This document shows positions 18,471 to 26,830 of a stretch of 60,274 nucleotides of DNA, one piece after another; position 1 is the first letter of the stretch; each line of letters opens with the position of its first letter. A model generated the notes under the pieces. That model was not told where the DNA came from, did no database searches, and saw nothing but the letters and a program-made list of their open reading frames with translations. A program made the translations under genes and the position numbers. The stretch is from positions 1-60,274 of the forward strand of contig JBQTIU010000021.1 in the NCBI GenBank assembly GCA_052387815.1, read 5' to 3'. This DNA is from JBQTIU01 sp052387815 (lineage in GTDB: Bacteria; Pseudomonadota; Alphaproteobacteria; CACIAM-22H2).

Positions 18471-19775
18471 ATGGACCCGACGCTGCTCTCGCTCGTCGTC
18501 GCCTTCGCGATCATCACGGTCCTGTTTCTGGCCGGGGTCCAGATCGGGGTGACGCTGGCGCTCGGCGGGATGATCGGCGCGGTCGTTTTCAGCGGCAACT
18601 GGACGTCGGGAATCAGCCTGCTGTTGATCCAGAGCATGGACGTCACCGGCTCGTATTCGCTGATGGTGATCCCCCTGTTCATCGCGTTAGGCTCGCTGGC
18701 CGCCGCGTCGGGGATCACCACCGACCTGTTCAGCGCGTTCTACCGCTGGTTCGGCCGTATTTCGGGCGGGATCGCGGTGGCGACGATCGCGACCTGCGCC
18801 AGCATGGCGGCGATCACCGGTTCGGGCGTCGCCGTCGCGGCGGCGATGACCAGGATCGCGCTCCCGGAGTTGCGGCGATTCAAGTATTCGGAGGAGCTGT
18901 CGGTAGGCGCGATCGCGACCGGGGGCACGATCGCCATCATGATCCCGCCGTCCATCACGCTCGTCATCTACGCCGTATTCGCCGAACAGTCGGTCGGCAA
19001 GCTTTTGATCGCCGGCGTCCTGCCGGGCCTGCTCACCAGCCTCTTCTATGCCTTGCTGATCGTCGTGCGCTGCTACTTCAATCCGGCGCTCGGGCCGTCG
19101 GGGCCGATCTTCAGCCGGCGGGAAAAGCTGGCGGCGGCGCCTTCCGTGCTGCCCTTCCTGTCGATTGTCGTGGCAATCATCGTCGGCATGCTGACCGGCG
19201 TCTGGACGCCGGTCGAGGCCGCGGCCATCGGTGTCGTCCTGGTCCTGCTCATGGGCCTGTGGCGCCGCAGCCAGACGCTCCGCACTCTCCTCGAGGGCTT
19301 CATGGACGCCGCCGTCACCTCGGCCTCGGTCCTCGTGGTCGTGATCGGCTCGCTGGTGTTCAGCAACTTCCTCGCGGTGAGCGGGGTCAGCGAGATCGTC
19401 ACAGAAGGGATCCTGGCCCTCGACCTGTCCCCGGTCGCCCTGTTCTCGATGTTCATTTTCGTCTATCTGGTCCTCGGCTGCCTCATGGAAGTAACCAGCA
19501 TCCTCGCGCTCACCATCCCACTCTTCATGCCGGTCGTGAAGGCCGTGGGATGGGACCCGGTGTGGTTCGGGGTGGTCGTCGTGTCGATGATGGAGGTCGC
19601 GGCGGTGACGCCGCCGGTCGGCCTCAACCTCTACGCAGTGAAGGCGACGGCGCCGGACGTCCCGCTCGCTACGATCTACCGGGGGGCATTCCAATTCTGG
19701 CTGATGAACATCGTGGTCGTCTTGCTCCTGTATATGTACCCCGAGATCGCCCTCTATCTGCCGAATATGATGTAG
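18471..19775 (+). CDS. dctM: TRAP transporter large permease (DctM type)
   Basis: Large ion-coupled membrane subunit of the TRAP transporter, 434 residues with about 12 hydrophobic segments. DctM-family blocks are LGGMIGAVVFSG, the LMVIPLFIALGSLAAASGI loop, AIATGGTIAIMIPPSITLVIY and VTPPVGLNLYAVKA. It directly follows dctQ and is followed 30 bases later by the Ldh2-type dehydrogenase, so transport and first oxidation step are probably co-expressed. Inner membrane. Confidence 0.93.
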   Translation: MDPTLLSLVVAFAIITVLFLAGVQIGVTLALGGMIGAVVFSGNWTSGISLLLIQSMDVTGSYSLMVIPLFIALGSLAAASGITTDLFSAFYRWFGRISGGIAVATIATCASMAAITGSGVAVAAAMTRIALPELRRFKYSEELSVGAIATGGTIAIMIPPSITLVIYAVFAEQSVGKLLIAGVLPGLLTSLFYALLIVVRCYFNPALGPSGPIFSRREKLAAAPSVLPFLSIVVAIIVGMLTGVWTPVEAAAIGVVLVLLMGLWRRSQTLRTLLEGFMDAAVTSASVLVVVIGSLVFSNFLAVSGVSEIVTEGILALDLSPVALFSMFIFVYLVLGCLMEVTSILALTIPLFMPVVKAVGWDPVWFGVVVVSMMEVAAVTPPVGLNLYAVKATAPDVPLATIYRGAFQFWLMNIVVVLLLYMYPEIALYLPNMM

Positions 19776-19805
19776 CGCTGTCGCGGGGGGCCCAGGAACG
19801 CTCTC

Positions 19806-20888
19806 ATGTTGGTCAAGGCCGAGGTCGCGCGCGACCAGCTGGTCGCCATATTCCGCGCCTGGGGAATGGCGGCGGAGACCGTCGCCACCACCGTCGGGGT
19901 GATGGTCGAGACCGATCTGCGCGGCGTCGACTCGCACGGCATATCGATGCTGCCGATGTACGACGAGATGCGGCGGCAGGGAAAGCTGGCCATGAATCCT
20001 GCGATCAAGACGGTCCGCGAAACGCATGTGACGGCGCTCATCGATGCCGGGGCCGGGCTCGGCCACCCGGTTTCGGTCAAGGCCATGAACCTGGCGGTCG
20101 ACAAGGCGCAGGCGGCCGGCGTGGCGGTGGTCGCGGTGTTCAATTCGCATCATTTCGGGGCCGCTGGCATCTACGCCAAGATCGCCGCCGATCGCGGGGC
20201 GATCGGCATGGTCACGTCCTCGACGCGCTATATCGCAGTCGTGCCGACCTTCGCCGCCGAGCCCGTCCTCGGCACCAACCCGATCGCGTTCGCCGCCCCC
20301 GCCAAGCGCAATGCGCCCTTCCTCCTCGACATGGCGACCAGTACCGTGGCGGCCGGCCGGGTCAAGGTGCACAAGCTCAACGACCGGCCGCTGCCGGAAG
20401 GCTGGGTGGTCGACGAGGCAGGAAGGCCGGTGACCGATGCCGCTCTTGGCATGCGCTACATCTTCGAGCGGCCGGTCGGCGGCTTGACCCCATTGGGCGG
20501 CGCGCGCCTGCTCGGCAGCCACAAGGGGTACGGCTTGGCGGTCATGGCCCATATCCTTGCTGGGACGCTGTCCGGCGGGTCGTTCTCGCCGATCCGCGAC
20601 CGGACGCAGAAGCCCGAAGACCCGGATAATGTCGGCCATTTCTTCCTGGCGGTCGATCCCGGCGCGCTCCGGCCCGAAGGCGCGTTCGAGGACGACCTCG
20701 ACCAGGTGATCGATGTTCTCCATGCCGCCAAGCGCGCCGACGCGGACCAGCCGGTCCTGGTCGCCGGCGACCCGGAGCTCGCCATCCGCGCCGAGCGGCT
20801 CGAGACCGGGATCCCGATACCCGATAGCTTGAGGGACCAAATCCGGGCGATCGCCGAGCGCGCCGGCGCGCCGTTCCTGCTCATGTAG
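19806..20888 (+). CDS. Ldh2/MDH2-family NAD(P)-dependent dehydrogenase
   Basis: A 360-residue member of the malate/L-lactate dehydrogenase family distinct from classical Rossmann LDH (relatives: AllD ureidoglycolate dehydrogenase, YiaK, ComC). Family segments are ETDLRGVDSHGISMLPMY with the catalytic histidine, FNSHHFGAAGIYAKIA, LGTNPIAFAAPA, LDMATSTVAAGR and GSHKGYGLAVM. It would interconvert a 2-hydroxy and a 2-keto acid. An AllD-like role would suit the ureide theme, but the adjoining aldolase and TRAP genes equally suit a sugar or hydroxy acid. Its TAG stop falls within a palindromic repeat shared with the convergent hyuB gene. Confidence 0.86.
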   Translation: MLVKAEVARDQLVAIFRAWGMAAETVATTVGVMVETDLRGVDSHGISMLPMYDEMRRQGKLAMNPAIKTVRETHVTALIDAGAGLGHPVSVKAMNLAVDKAQAAGVAVVAVFNSHHFGAAGIYAKIAADRGAIGMVTSSTRYIAVVPTFAAEPVLGTNPIAFAAPAKRNAPFLLDMATSTVAAGRVKVHKLNDRPLPEGWVVDEAGRPVTDAALGMRYIFERPVGGLTPLGGARLLGSHKGYGLAVMAHILAGTLSGGSFSPIRDRTQKPEDPDNVGHFFLAVDPGALRPEGAFEDDLDQVIDVLHAAKRADADQPVLVAGDPELAIRAERLETGIPIPDSLRDQIRAIAERAGAPFLLM

Positions 20889-20954
20889 GGGCGGGTCGCT
20901 GGACTCGCCCGCGCGGGCGGGTTTGAAACCGGCGGGGTATTGCTGCGCCCCTAC
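20885..20954. repeat. palindromic dispersed repeat, copy 1, between convergent genes
   Basis: A 70-base element with inverted ends GTAGGGGCG (20885-20893) and CGCCCCTAC (20946-20954) and internal GC-rich palindromes (GCCCGCGCGGGC). Its core GGGCGGGTTTGAAACCGG recurs in reverse orientation at 52338-52394 and part of it at 50356-50392. The TAG in each terminus is the stop codon of the adjoining gene. It may also act as a bidirectional terminator. Confidence 0.7.
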
Positions 20955-22645
20955 CGCGCCGCCTTTTGGCTCGCGGCCGGTTTTTTCCACCCGTAATGCC
21001 GGACGGCGAAGTCCGGCGTGACGTAGCCGCGGGCAAGATCGGTCGCCACATCCTGGGCGAGGCGTCGCTGCGGGTCGCCGTAGCCACCCCCGCCGGGCGT
21101 CTCGACTTGGATCGCGTCGCCCGCGTGGATGGGGATGTTCTCGTCCTTCATCCGCAATTCCGGAACATAGGTCTTGCCCCGGCATTCCATCTCGATCGTG
21201 GCGACCTCGCCGCTGCCGCCGCCCTCGATGCCGAACGGTCCGCGCTTGGCTCGATCGCCCAGCACCGAGACCTGCCCTTCGCCGCGCGAAAGGCGCAGCC
21301 TATAGCGCACGCCGAGCCCGCCGCGGCGCTCGCCGGGGCCGCAGGAATCGGGCCTCAGCGCATATTCGTCGAACACGATGGGCGTTTGCTGTTCGACGAC
21401 CTCCAAGGGCGGCGTCTTGGCGAGGCCCACCGAGGTGCAGGCATTGGAGATGCCGTCGCCGCCCGCATACCCCCCGTGCCCGCCCCCGGTATAGAAATAG
21501 AAGATGTAGCGCCGGTCCTCGCCCGGATCGTAGCCGCCGATCGCGACGTTGATCGAGGTCCCGACCGGCGCCCCGTGCAGCTTCTCAGGGATGGCCTGGG
21601 CGAGCGCGCCGAAGCAGACGTCGATGATGCGTTGCGAGACCTCCGCCGCGCATCCGGAGACCGGCTGCGGATAGCTGGCGTTGAGGAATGTCCTTTGCGG
21701 GGCGATCACCTCGATCGGCCTGAAGCAGCCGCCGTTCATCGGGATCTCGGGGTAGACGTGCTTGAAGGCGATGTAGACGGCCGAGCAGGTGGTGGAAAAC
21801 ACCGAGTTGAGCGGCCCGCGGCAGGGCGGGGAGCTGCGGCTGAAATCGAACACCAACCGGTCCGGCCTCGCCGTCAGGTCGAGCCGGACCCACAACTCGC
21901 GGTCGTCGATGCCGTCGTTGTCCATGAAGTCCTCGAAGCTGTACGTTCCGGGCTTGATGCGGGCGATCTTGTCGCGCACCAGGCGGGCGGACAGCGCGTC
22001 GAGTTGGGCGATCGCCTCGCGGAGCGTGGCGATGCCGTATTCGTCGATCGCCTTGCGGAGTTCCTGCTCGCCCACCCGGAGCGAGGCGACCTGGGCATGG
22101 AAATCGCCCCGGCGCTGGGCGGGCACCCGGACGTTGTCGAGGATCATCATCAAGAGATCGTCGTCGAGCTTGCCCTCGCGGTAGACCTTGATGCCGCCGA
22201 TGCGCAAGCCCTCCTGCTGGACCTCGACCGCCTTGGTCGCGTAGCCGCCGGGCGCGGCGCCGCCGATATCCGGCCAATGGCCGCTCGAGCCGAGGAAGCA
22301 GAACAGCTCGTCGCCGAGGAAGACCGGCATCACGAACTTCATGTCCATGAGATGCGTGCCGCCGAGATACGGGTCGTTGATCATGTAGATGTCGCCCGGG
22401 CGATGCGGCCCGCGCTTGCGCGCGATTGTGCCGACCGCGAACTGCATCGCGCCGATATGGATCGGCATGCTGGTACTGCCTTGGGCGATCAGCAGGCCGT
22501 CCGCGGCCGTATACAGCCCCGAGGCGCGATCGCGCCCCTCGGAGATGATCGGCGAGAACGCCGCCCGGTCGAGGACGATGTCCATCTCCTCAGCGATCTG
22601 CCGGAACCGGTGTTGAAGCACGGTGAGCGTCACCGGGTCGAGCAT
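20951..22645 (-). CDS. hyuB: hydantoinase B/oxoprolinase family subunit
   Basis: Beta subunit (564 residues) of an ATP-dependent hydantoinase/oxoprolinase-type enzyme. HyuB-family segments are MLDPVTLTVLQHRFRQIAEEM, the metal-site region INDPYLGGTHLMDM, SSGHWPDIGG, FYTGGGHGGYAGGDG and ETPGGGGYGDP. With HyuA it would hydrolyse a cyclic amide such as an N-methylhydantoin or 5-oxoproline; related complexes carboxylate ketones, so substrate is open. The start lies two bases after the hyuA stop. Its own stop lies in the palindromic repeat. Confidence 0.92.
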   Translation of the reverse strand: MLDPVTLTVLQHRFRQIAEEMDIVLDRAAFSPIISEGRDRASGLYTAADGLLIAQGSTSMPIHIGAMQFAVGTIARKRGPHRPGDIYMINDPYLGGTHLMDMKFVMPVFLGDELFCFLGSSGHWPDIGGAAPGGYATKAVEVQQEGLRIGGIKVYREGKLDDDLLMMILDNVRVPAQRRGDFHAQVASLRVGEQELRKAIDEYGIATLREAIAQLDALSARLVRDKIARIKPGTYSFEDFMDNDGIDDRELWVRLDLTARPDRLVFDFSRSSPPCRGPLNSVFSTTCSAVYIAFKHVYPEIPMNGGCFRPIEVIAPQRTFLNASYPQPVSGCAAEVSQRIIDVCFGALAQAIPEKLHGAPVGTSINVAIGGYDPGEDRRYIFYFYTGGGHGGYAGGDGISNACTSVGLAKTPPLEVVEQQTPIVFDEYALRPDSCGPGERRGGLGVRYRLRLSRGEGQVSVLGDRAKRGPFGIEGGGSGEVATIEMECRGKTYVPELRMKDENIPIHAGDAIQVETPGGGGYGDPQRRLAQDVATDLARGYVTPDFAVRHYGWKKPAASQKAAR

Positions 22646-22647
22646 GG

Positions 22648-24672
22648 TCAGGCTCCCTTGCGTCGGATTTCGATGTTGCCGATGGGATCGATGCGGGCGA
22701 CCCAGTGCGGGGGCACGAGCGTCGTCGTATCGGCCTGGTCGATGCGCGCGGGGCCGGGGATCGCCGTCCCCGTCGGCAGTTTCCAGCGCTCGTCGATCTC
22801 GGCCTCGACCCATGTGCCGCCGAACATCATCCGGCCCATGCCGGTGCGTGCCCGTGCGGCGGACCCCTCCGTCACCAGCGGGACCTTGATGTCGACCCCG
22901 GCGTGACGGCGGGCCGAGGCGCGGACCCGCAAGTTGACCAGCCGCACCGGTATGCCCTCGACCGTCACCCCGTAGCGCCGGCGGTATTCTTCCTCGAACC
23001 GCCGGAAGAGCTCCCGGGCGTCGGTGTCGGGCGAGGGCAGCGTCACGATCACGCGGTGCGTCTGGCCCTCGTATTGCAGGGCCGCCTCGTAGACCCATGC
23101 GATCGCGCCTCGAGCGACGCCGTCTTCCTCTATGACGGCGACGATCCGCTTGACCATCTTGTCATAGAGGTCGCGGACCTGGTCCTTGGTGACCTGTTCG
23201 ACGCGGCGGTGGAGCGTCCAGGTATCGTCGTACTTGATGTCGGCGAGGAGGCAGCCGAGTGCCGAGGTGACGCCGGGCCAGGCCGGCACCACGACCTGCG
23301 GGATATGGAGTTCGTCGGCGATTTCGCAGGCATGCAAGGGGCCGGCGCCGCCGAACGGCACCAGAGCGAACTTGCGCGGGTCCATGCCCTTCTCGAGCGA
23401 GACCCGCTTGATCGCCCCGGCCATATTGACGTTGACGACGCGGATCGCCGCCGCGGCGGCATCCTCGGCGCTCAAGCCCAGCTTGCGGCCAATCTCGGCG
23501 AAGGCGGCGGTGGCCTTGGCGAGGTCGTGGGGCCGGCCGGGAACCACGCGCTCGATGTCGAGGCGTCCCATGATGACGTTGGCGTCGGTGACCGTCGGCA
23601 TGGTCCCGCCGGCGCCATAGCAGATGGGCCCAGGATGGGCGCCCGCGCTCTGCGGCCCGACCTCGACGAGCCCTGCCTCGTCGACCCGCACGATACTGCC
23701 CCCGCCGGCGCCGATGGTCTCGATGTCGATCATCGGAATTCGCGACGGCACGCCGTAGGCGAACTCTTTTTCCTCGGCGAGCAGCGGCTCACCGTCGAGC
23801 ACCAGCCCGACGTCGAAGCTGGTGCCGCCCATGTCCGCGGAGATGACGTTCTTGGCGCCGAGCCGCCGGCCGATCCAGCTCGCCGCGATCACGCCGCCCG
23901 CCGGCCCGGACAGCACGCTCCGGCAGGCGCCGCGGACGGCATTGCTCACGTTGAGCGCGCCGCCGTTGGACTGCATAATCCGGAACGGCCGCCGGTAGCC
24001 GGCCCGCTTGAGCTCGTCCTCCACCCGCGCCAGGTAGCGGTCGAGGAGCGGTTGCAGGTAGGCGTTGATGACGGTGGTCGAGGTGCGCTCGAATTCGCCG
24101 ACTTCCGGCAGGACCTCGTGACTGAGGCTCACATACCGGTTGTTCCAGACCCGCTCGATGATCCGGCGCGCCTCGAGTTCATGGGCATGATTGGCATAGC
24201 TATGCATGAACATCACGGCGAGCGATTCGACGCCGGCTCGCATGAGCTCGCGCGCCGCTGCCTCCACCGCCGGGCCATCGAGCGGGGTCATGGTCGCGCC
24301 GCTCGCGTCGACCCGCTCGGGGATCTCGGCCCTCAAGTCGCGCGGCACGAGGGGCTGGAACTGGCCGGTCATCCCATAAGGGTTGGGCCGCGTCCGGCGC
24401 CCGAGCTCGAGGACGTCGCGGAATCCTTTGGTCGTGATCAGGCCCGTGCGCGCGCCTTTACGCTCGAGGATGGCGTTCGTCCCGACCGTCGTGCCGTGGA
24501 CCACGGCCTGGATTTCCTGAAGCGGCGCCGTCGCCTTGAGCCCCGCGAGAAACCCCTCGGCTTGGTTATCCGTCGTCGGCACCTTCTTGACCCGGACTTC
24601 GCCGGATTTCGTATTGACCAGGACGACATCGGTGAAGGTCCCGCCGACGTCGACGCCCGCGAGCCAGGTCAT
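22648..24672 (-). CDS. hyuA: hydantoinase/oxoprolinase family subunit A
   Basis: Alpha subunit (674 residues), an ATP-grasping member of the acetate/sugar kinase-like fold. Nucleotide-binding blocks are AGVDVGGTFTDVVLV at the N-terminus, VHGTTVGTNAILERKGA, and SADMGGTSFDVGLV in the middle; LSGPAGGVIAA and FGGAGPLHACEIAD are typical. The ATG at 24670-24672 is chosen over a TTG seven codons upstream. It forms an operon with hyuB and is divergent from an amidase gene with about 210 bases between them. Expected role: phosphorylate or activate the ring oxygen of a hydantoin-like substrate for ring opening. Confidence 0.93.
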   Translation of the reverse strand: MTWLAGVDVGGTFTDVVLVNTKSGEVRVKKVPTTDNQAEGFLAGLKATAPLQEIQAVVHGTTVGTNAILERKGARTGLITTKGFRDVLELGRRTRPNPYGMTGQFQPLVPRDLRAEIPERVDASGATMTPLDGPAVEAAARELMRAGVESLAVMFMHSYANHAHELEARRIIERVWNNRYVSLSHEVLPEVGEFERTSTTVINAYLQPLLDRYLARVEDELKRAGYRRPFRIMQSNGGALNVSNAVRGACRSVLSGPAGGVIAASWIGRRLGAKNVISADMGGTSFDVGLVLDGEPLLAEEKEFAYGVPSRIPMIDIETIGAGGGSIVRVDEAGLVEVGPQSAGAHPGPICYGAGGTMPTVTDANVIMGRLDIERVVPGRPHDLAKATAAFAEIGRKLGLSAEDAAAAAIRVVNVNMAGAIKRVSLEKGMDPRKFALVPFGGAGPLHACEIADELHIPQVVVPAWPGVTSALGCLLADIKYDDTWTLHRRVEQVTKDQVRDLYDKMVKRIVAVIEEDGVARGAIAWVYEAALQYEGQTHRVIVTLPSPDTDARELFRRFEEEYRRRYGVTVEGIPVRLVNLRVRASARRHAGVDIKVPLVTEGSAARARTGMGRMMFGGTWVEAEIDERWKLPTGTAIPGPARIDQADTTTLVPPHWVARIDPIGNIEIRRKGA

Positions 24673-24885
24673 GTTGCGAAGGTTCTCCGTCAAAACGATC
24701 GTCCGCCAAATCGCGCCGCCCGGGCCGTGCGAAAGCGCGGCAAGACGAGCCCCGTGGAATGTGCAGACGGCGAGCCGAAACGCGTGTCAACGCAGGAAAT
24801 AAAGTTTATCATGCGGATGCAGCCACCAGCAATCCGGGTGGTTGGCGGCCGCCCTCGTCCTCGGACGGCGGTGGAGCCAAGGCGA

Positions 24886-26268
24886 ATGCACGGAAAACAA
24901 GGGGCGCGAGGCATGCCTTCGGCCACGCAACAGGTCCGACAGTGTCTCGACAACATCGAGCACCACGACGGCCTCTTGAAAGCCATGATCACGGTGACGG
25001 CCGACGACGCGCTTGCCCAGGCGGCGGCTGCGGATGCCGCAGCCTCTGGCGGCGCGACGCTCGGTCTCCTCCATGCCATGCCGGTCACCCTCAAGGATGT
25101 GATCTACACGGCCGGCGTAAGGACCACGAGCGGATCGAAATTCTTCGAGGACTTCGTGCCGGCCGAGGATGCCGAGGTCGTGCGCCGTCTCAAGGCGGCG
25201 GGCGCTATTTCCGTCGGCAAGGCGAATCTCCACGAATTCGCGTATGGCGGGACCACCCAGAACCCGTTCTACGGGAGCTGCCGCAATGCCTGGGACCCGG
25301 AGCGCATTCCGGGCGGATCGAGCGGCGGGTCGGCGGTTGCGGTGGCGGCCGAGATGTGCGTGGTCTCGCTGGGCACGGATACCGGCGGGTCCGGCCGCCT
25401 GCCGGCGGCGCTCAACGGCGTTGCGGCGCTGCGGCCCACGCCCGGCCGCATCTCGAACCGCAACGTGACGCCGGTCAGCCAGCCCTTCGACACCATCTCT
25501 CCGTTGGCGAAGCGCGTAGCCGACATCGCGCGGGTCTTCGCCGCGATATCCGGCTACGACCCGGCCGATCCGGTGTCGGTCGATCGCCCGGTCGAGAATT
25601 TTCTGCCCGGGCTTGGCGCCGGCATCGCCGGCGTGCGGATCGGCCTTCCCAAGACCTATTTCTTCGAGGAGGTGGACGCCGACATCCTCGAGGCCGTCAT
25701 GGCGGCCGCGCGGCAGTTCGAGCGGTTAGGCGCGCGACTCGTCGAGGTCGAACTTGCGGGCGCGGAAGAGGCGAAGGATCGCTTCGAGAAGATATTCCAC
25801 ACCGATTGCGCCGATTTCCATCGCCGGCGGCTGGAAACCGAACCCGAGAAGTTCGGGCCGGACACGCGCGAGCGGCTGCTGATGGGCACGGCGCACAAGG
25901 GCATCGACTATGCCGCCGGCATGCGCTGGATGGAGCGCTGGCAGCGGATGCTCCTCCGTCTGTTCGCCGAAGTGGACATGGTGCTCTCGCCGATGGTCCC
26001 GGTGCCGCCGCCCTTGATCGGCGAGAGCCGGCAGACCACCGCCGTCACCAGGCGGCTGACCCGCTACTGCTACGTGTGGTCGATCGCCCGCATCCCGGTC
26101 CTGGCGGTTCCCTGCGGCTTCAACACGGACAGCCTGCCCGTCGGCCTGTCGCTGGCCGCTGCCTGGTGGCAAGAGCCGCTGCTCTTCCGGGCCGGGGTGG
26201 CCTACCAGGGGGCGACGGACTGGCACCTCGCCCGGGCGCCGCTCTTGGGGCCCTCCCCCAAAATGTGA
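24886..26268 (+). CDS. amidase-signature (AS) family amidase
   Basis: An amidase of the AS family, 460 residues from this start. The catalytic triad is visible: lysine in PVTLKDVIYTAG, cis-serine in GTDTGGSGRLPAA and nucleophile serine within GGSSGGSAVAVAA order of the family. The N-terminal helix normally preceding the catalytic core is short. An ATG at 24913, with AAGGGG upstream, is an equally good start. It is divergent from hyuAB and nine bases before a SnoaL-like gene. It could hydrolyse the carbamoyl or amide product of the hydantoinase, which is inference. Confidence 0.88.
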   Translation: MHGKQGARGMPSATQQVRQCLDNIEHHDGLLKAMITVTADDALAQAAAADAAASGGATLGLLHAMPVTLKDVIYTAGVRTTSGSKFFEDFVPAEDAEVVRRLKAAGAISVGKANLHEFAYGGTTQNPFYGSCRNAWDPERIPGGSSGGSAVAVAAEMCVVSLGTDTGGSGRLPAALNGVAALRPTPGRISNRNVTPVSQPFDTISPLAKRVADIARVFAAISGYDPADPVSVDRPVENFLPGLGAGIAGVRIGLPKTYFFEEVDADILEAVMAAARQFERLGARLVEVELAGAEEAKDRFEKIFHTDCADFHRRRLETEPEKFGPDTRERLLMGTAHKGIDYAAGMRWMERWQRMLLRLFAEVDMVLSPMVPVPPPLIGESRQTTAVTRRLTRYCYVWSIARIPVLAVPCGFNTDSLPVGLSLAAAWWQEPLLFRAGVAYQGATDWHLARAPLLGPSPKM

Positions 26269-26276
26269 GTGACAGC

Positions 26277-26747
26277 ATGCCCAAAGATTCGTTGGCAGAG
26301 CGCATCGCCCGCCTCGAGGCGATCGAGGAGATCAAGCAGCTCAAAGCCCTTTATTGCCTGCATTGCGACGACAATTACGACCCCGACGCGATCGCCGCCC
26401 TGTTCACCCAAGACGGCACCTGGGACGGCGGGCGGCTGCGCGGCAACCATGTGGGCCGCGCGGCGATCCGCAAATTCTTCAAGGGGGTGTCCCAGAAGAT
26501 CGTGTACGCGGGGCACCTGGTCATGAACCCGATCATCGAGGTCAAGGGCAACACCGCGACCGGGCGCTGGCGGATGCTCATGCCGAGCATGGTCCGCGAA
26601 GACGGAAGCAAGATCGCCCGCTGGACGCTGGGCGATTACCACGAGGAATACGTCAAGACGGGAGACCGATGGAGGTTCAAGTCGCTCAAGGTCGAGCTCG
26701 CGATCCTCGACCCCAAGATCGGCGTCTGGACGCCGGTGACGGGCTAG
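26277..26747 (+). CDS. SnoaL-like (NTF2 fold) protein
   Basis: A 156-residue protein of the SnoaL_4-type NTF2-like fold. The opening ERIARLEAIEEIKQLKALYCLHCDDNYDPDAIAALFTQDGTWDGG is characteristic in its parts: the IxxLKARY-like helix and the LFxxDGxWD strand. Such proteins act as dehydratases, cyclases, isomerases or ligand binders, and the reaction cannot be told here. It begins nine bases after the amidase stop and precedes an amidohydrolase by about 80 bases, so it is probably in the same transcript. Confidence 0.75.
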   Translation: MPKDSLAERIARLEAIEEIKQLKALYCLHCDDNYDPDAIAALFTQDGTWDGGRLRGNHVGRAAIRKFFKGVSQKIVYAGHLVMNPIIEVKGNTATGRWRMLMPSMVREDGSKIARWTLGDYHEEYVKTGDRWRFKSLKVELAILDPKIGVWTPVTG

Positions 26748-26830
26748 AATTGGTTGCCGCACCGCGCGGGCTTACGCGTCGTCGTCGGTTCGCGATAGCA
26801 TTCGGCCGGGAGTGAAGGGAGACAAGGCAC

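Noticed and set aside
24786..24811. Promoter between hyuA and the amidase gene
   Set aside because: TTGACA on the minus strand and TATCAT on the plus strand are present, but neither has a partner element at the right distance.
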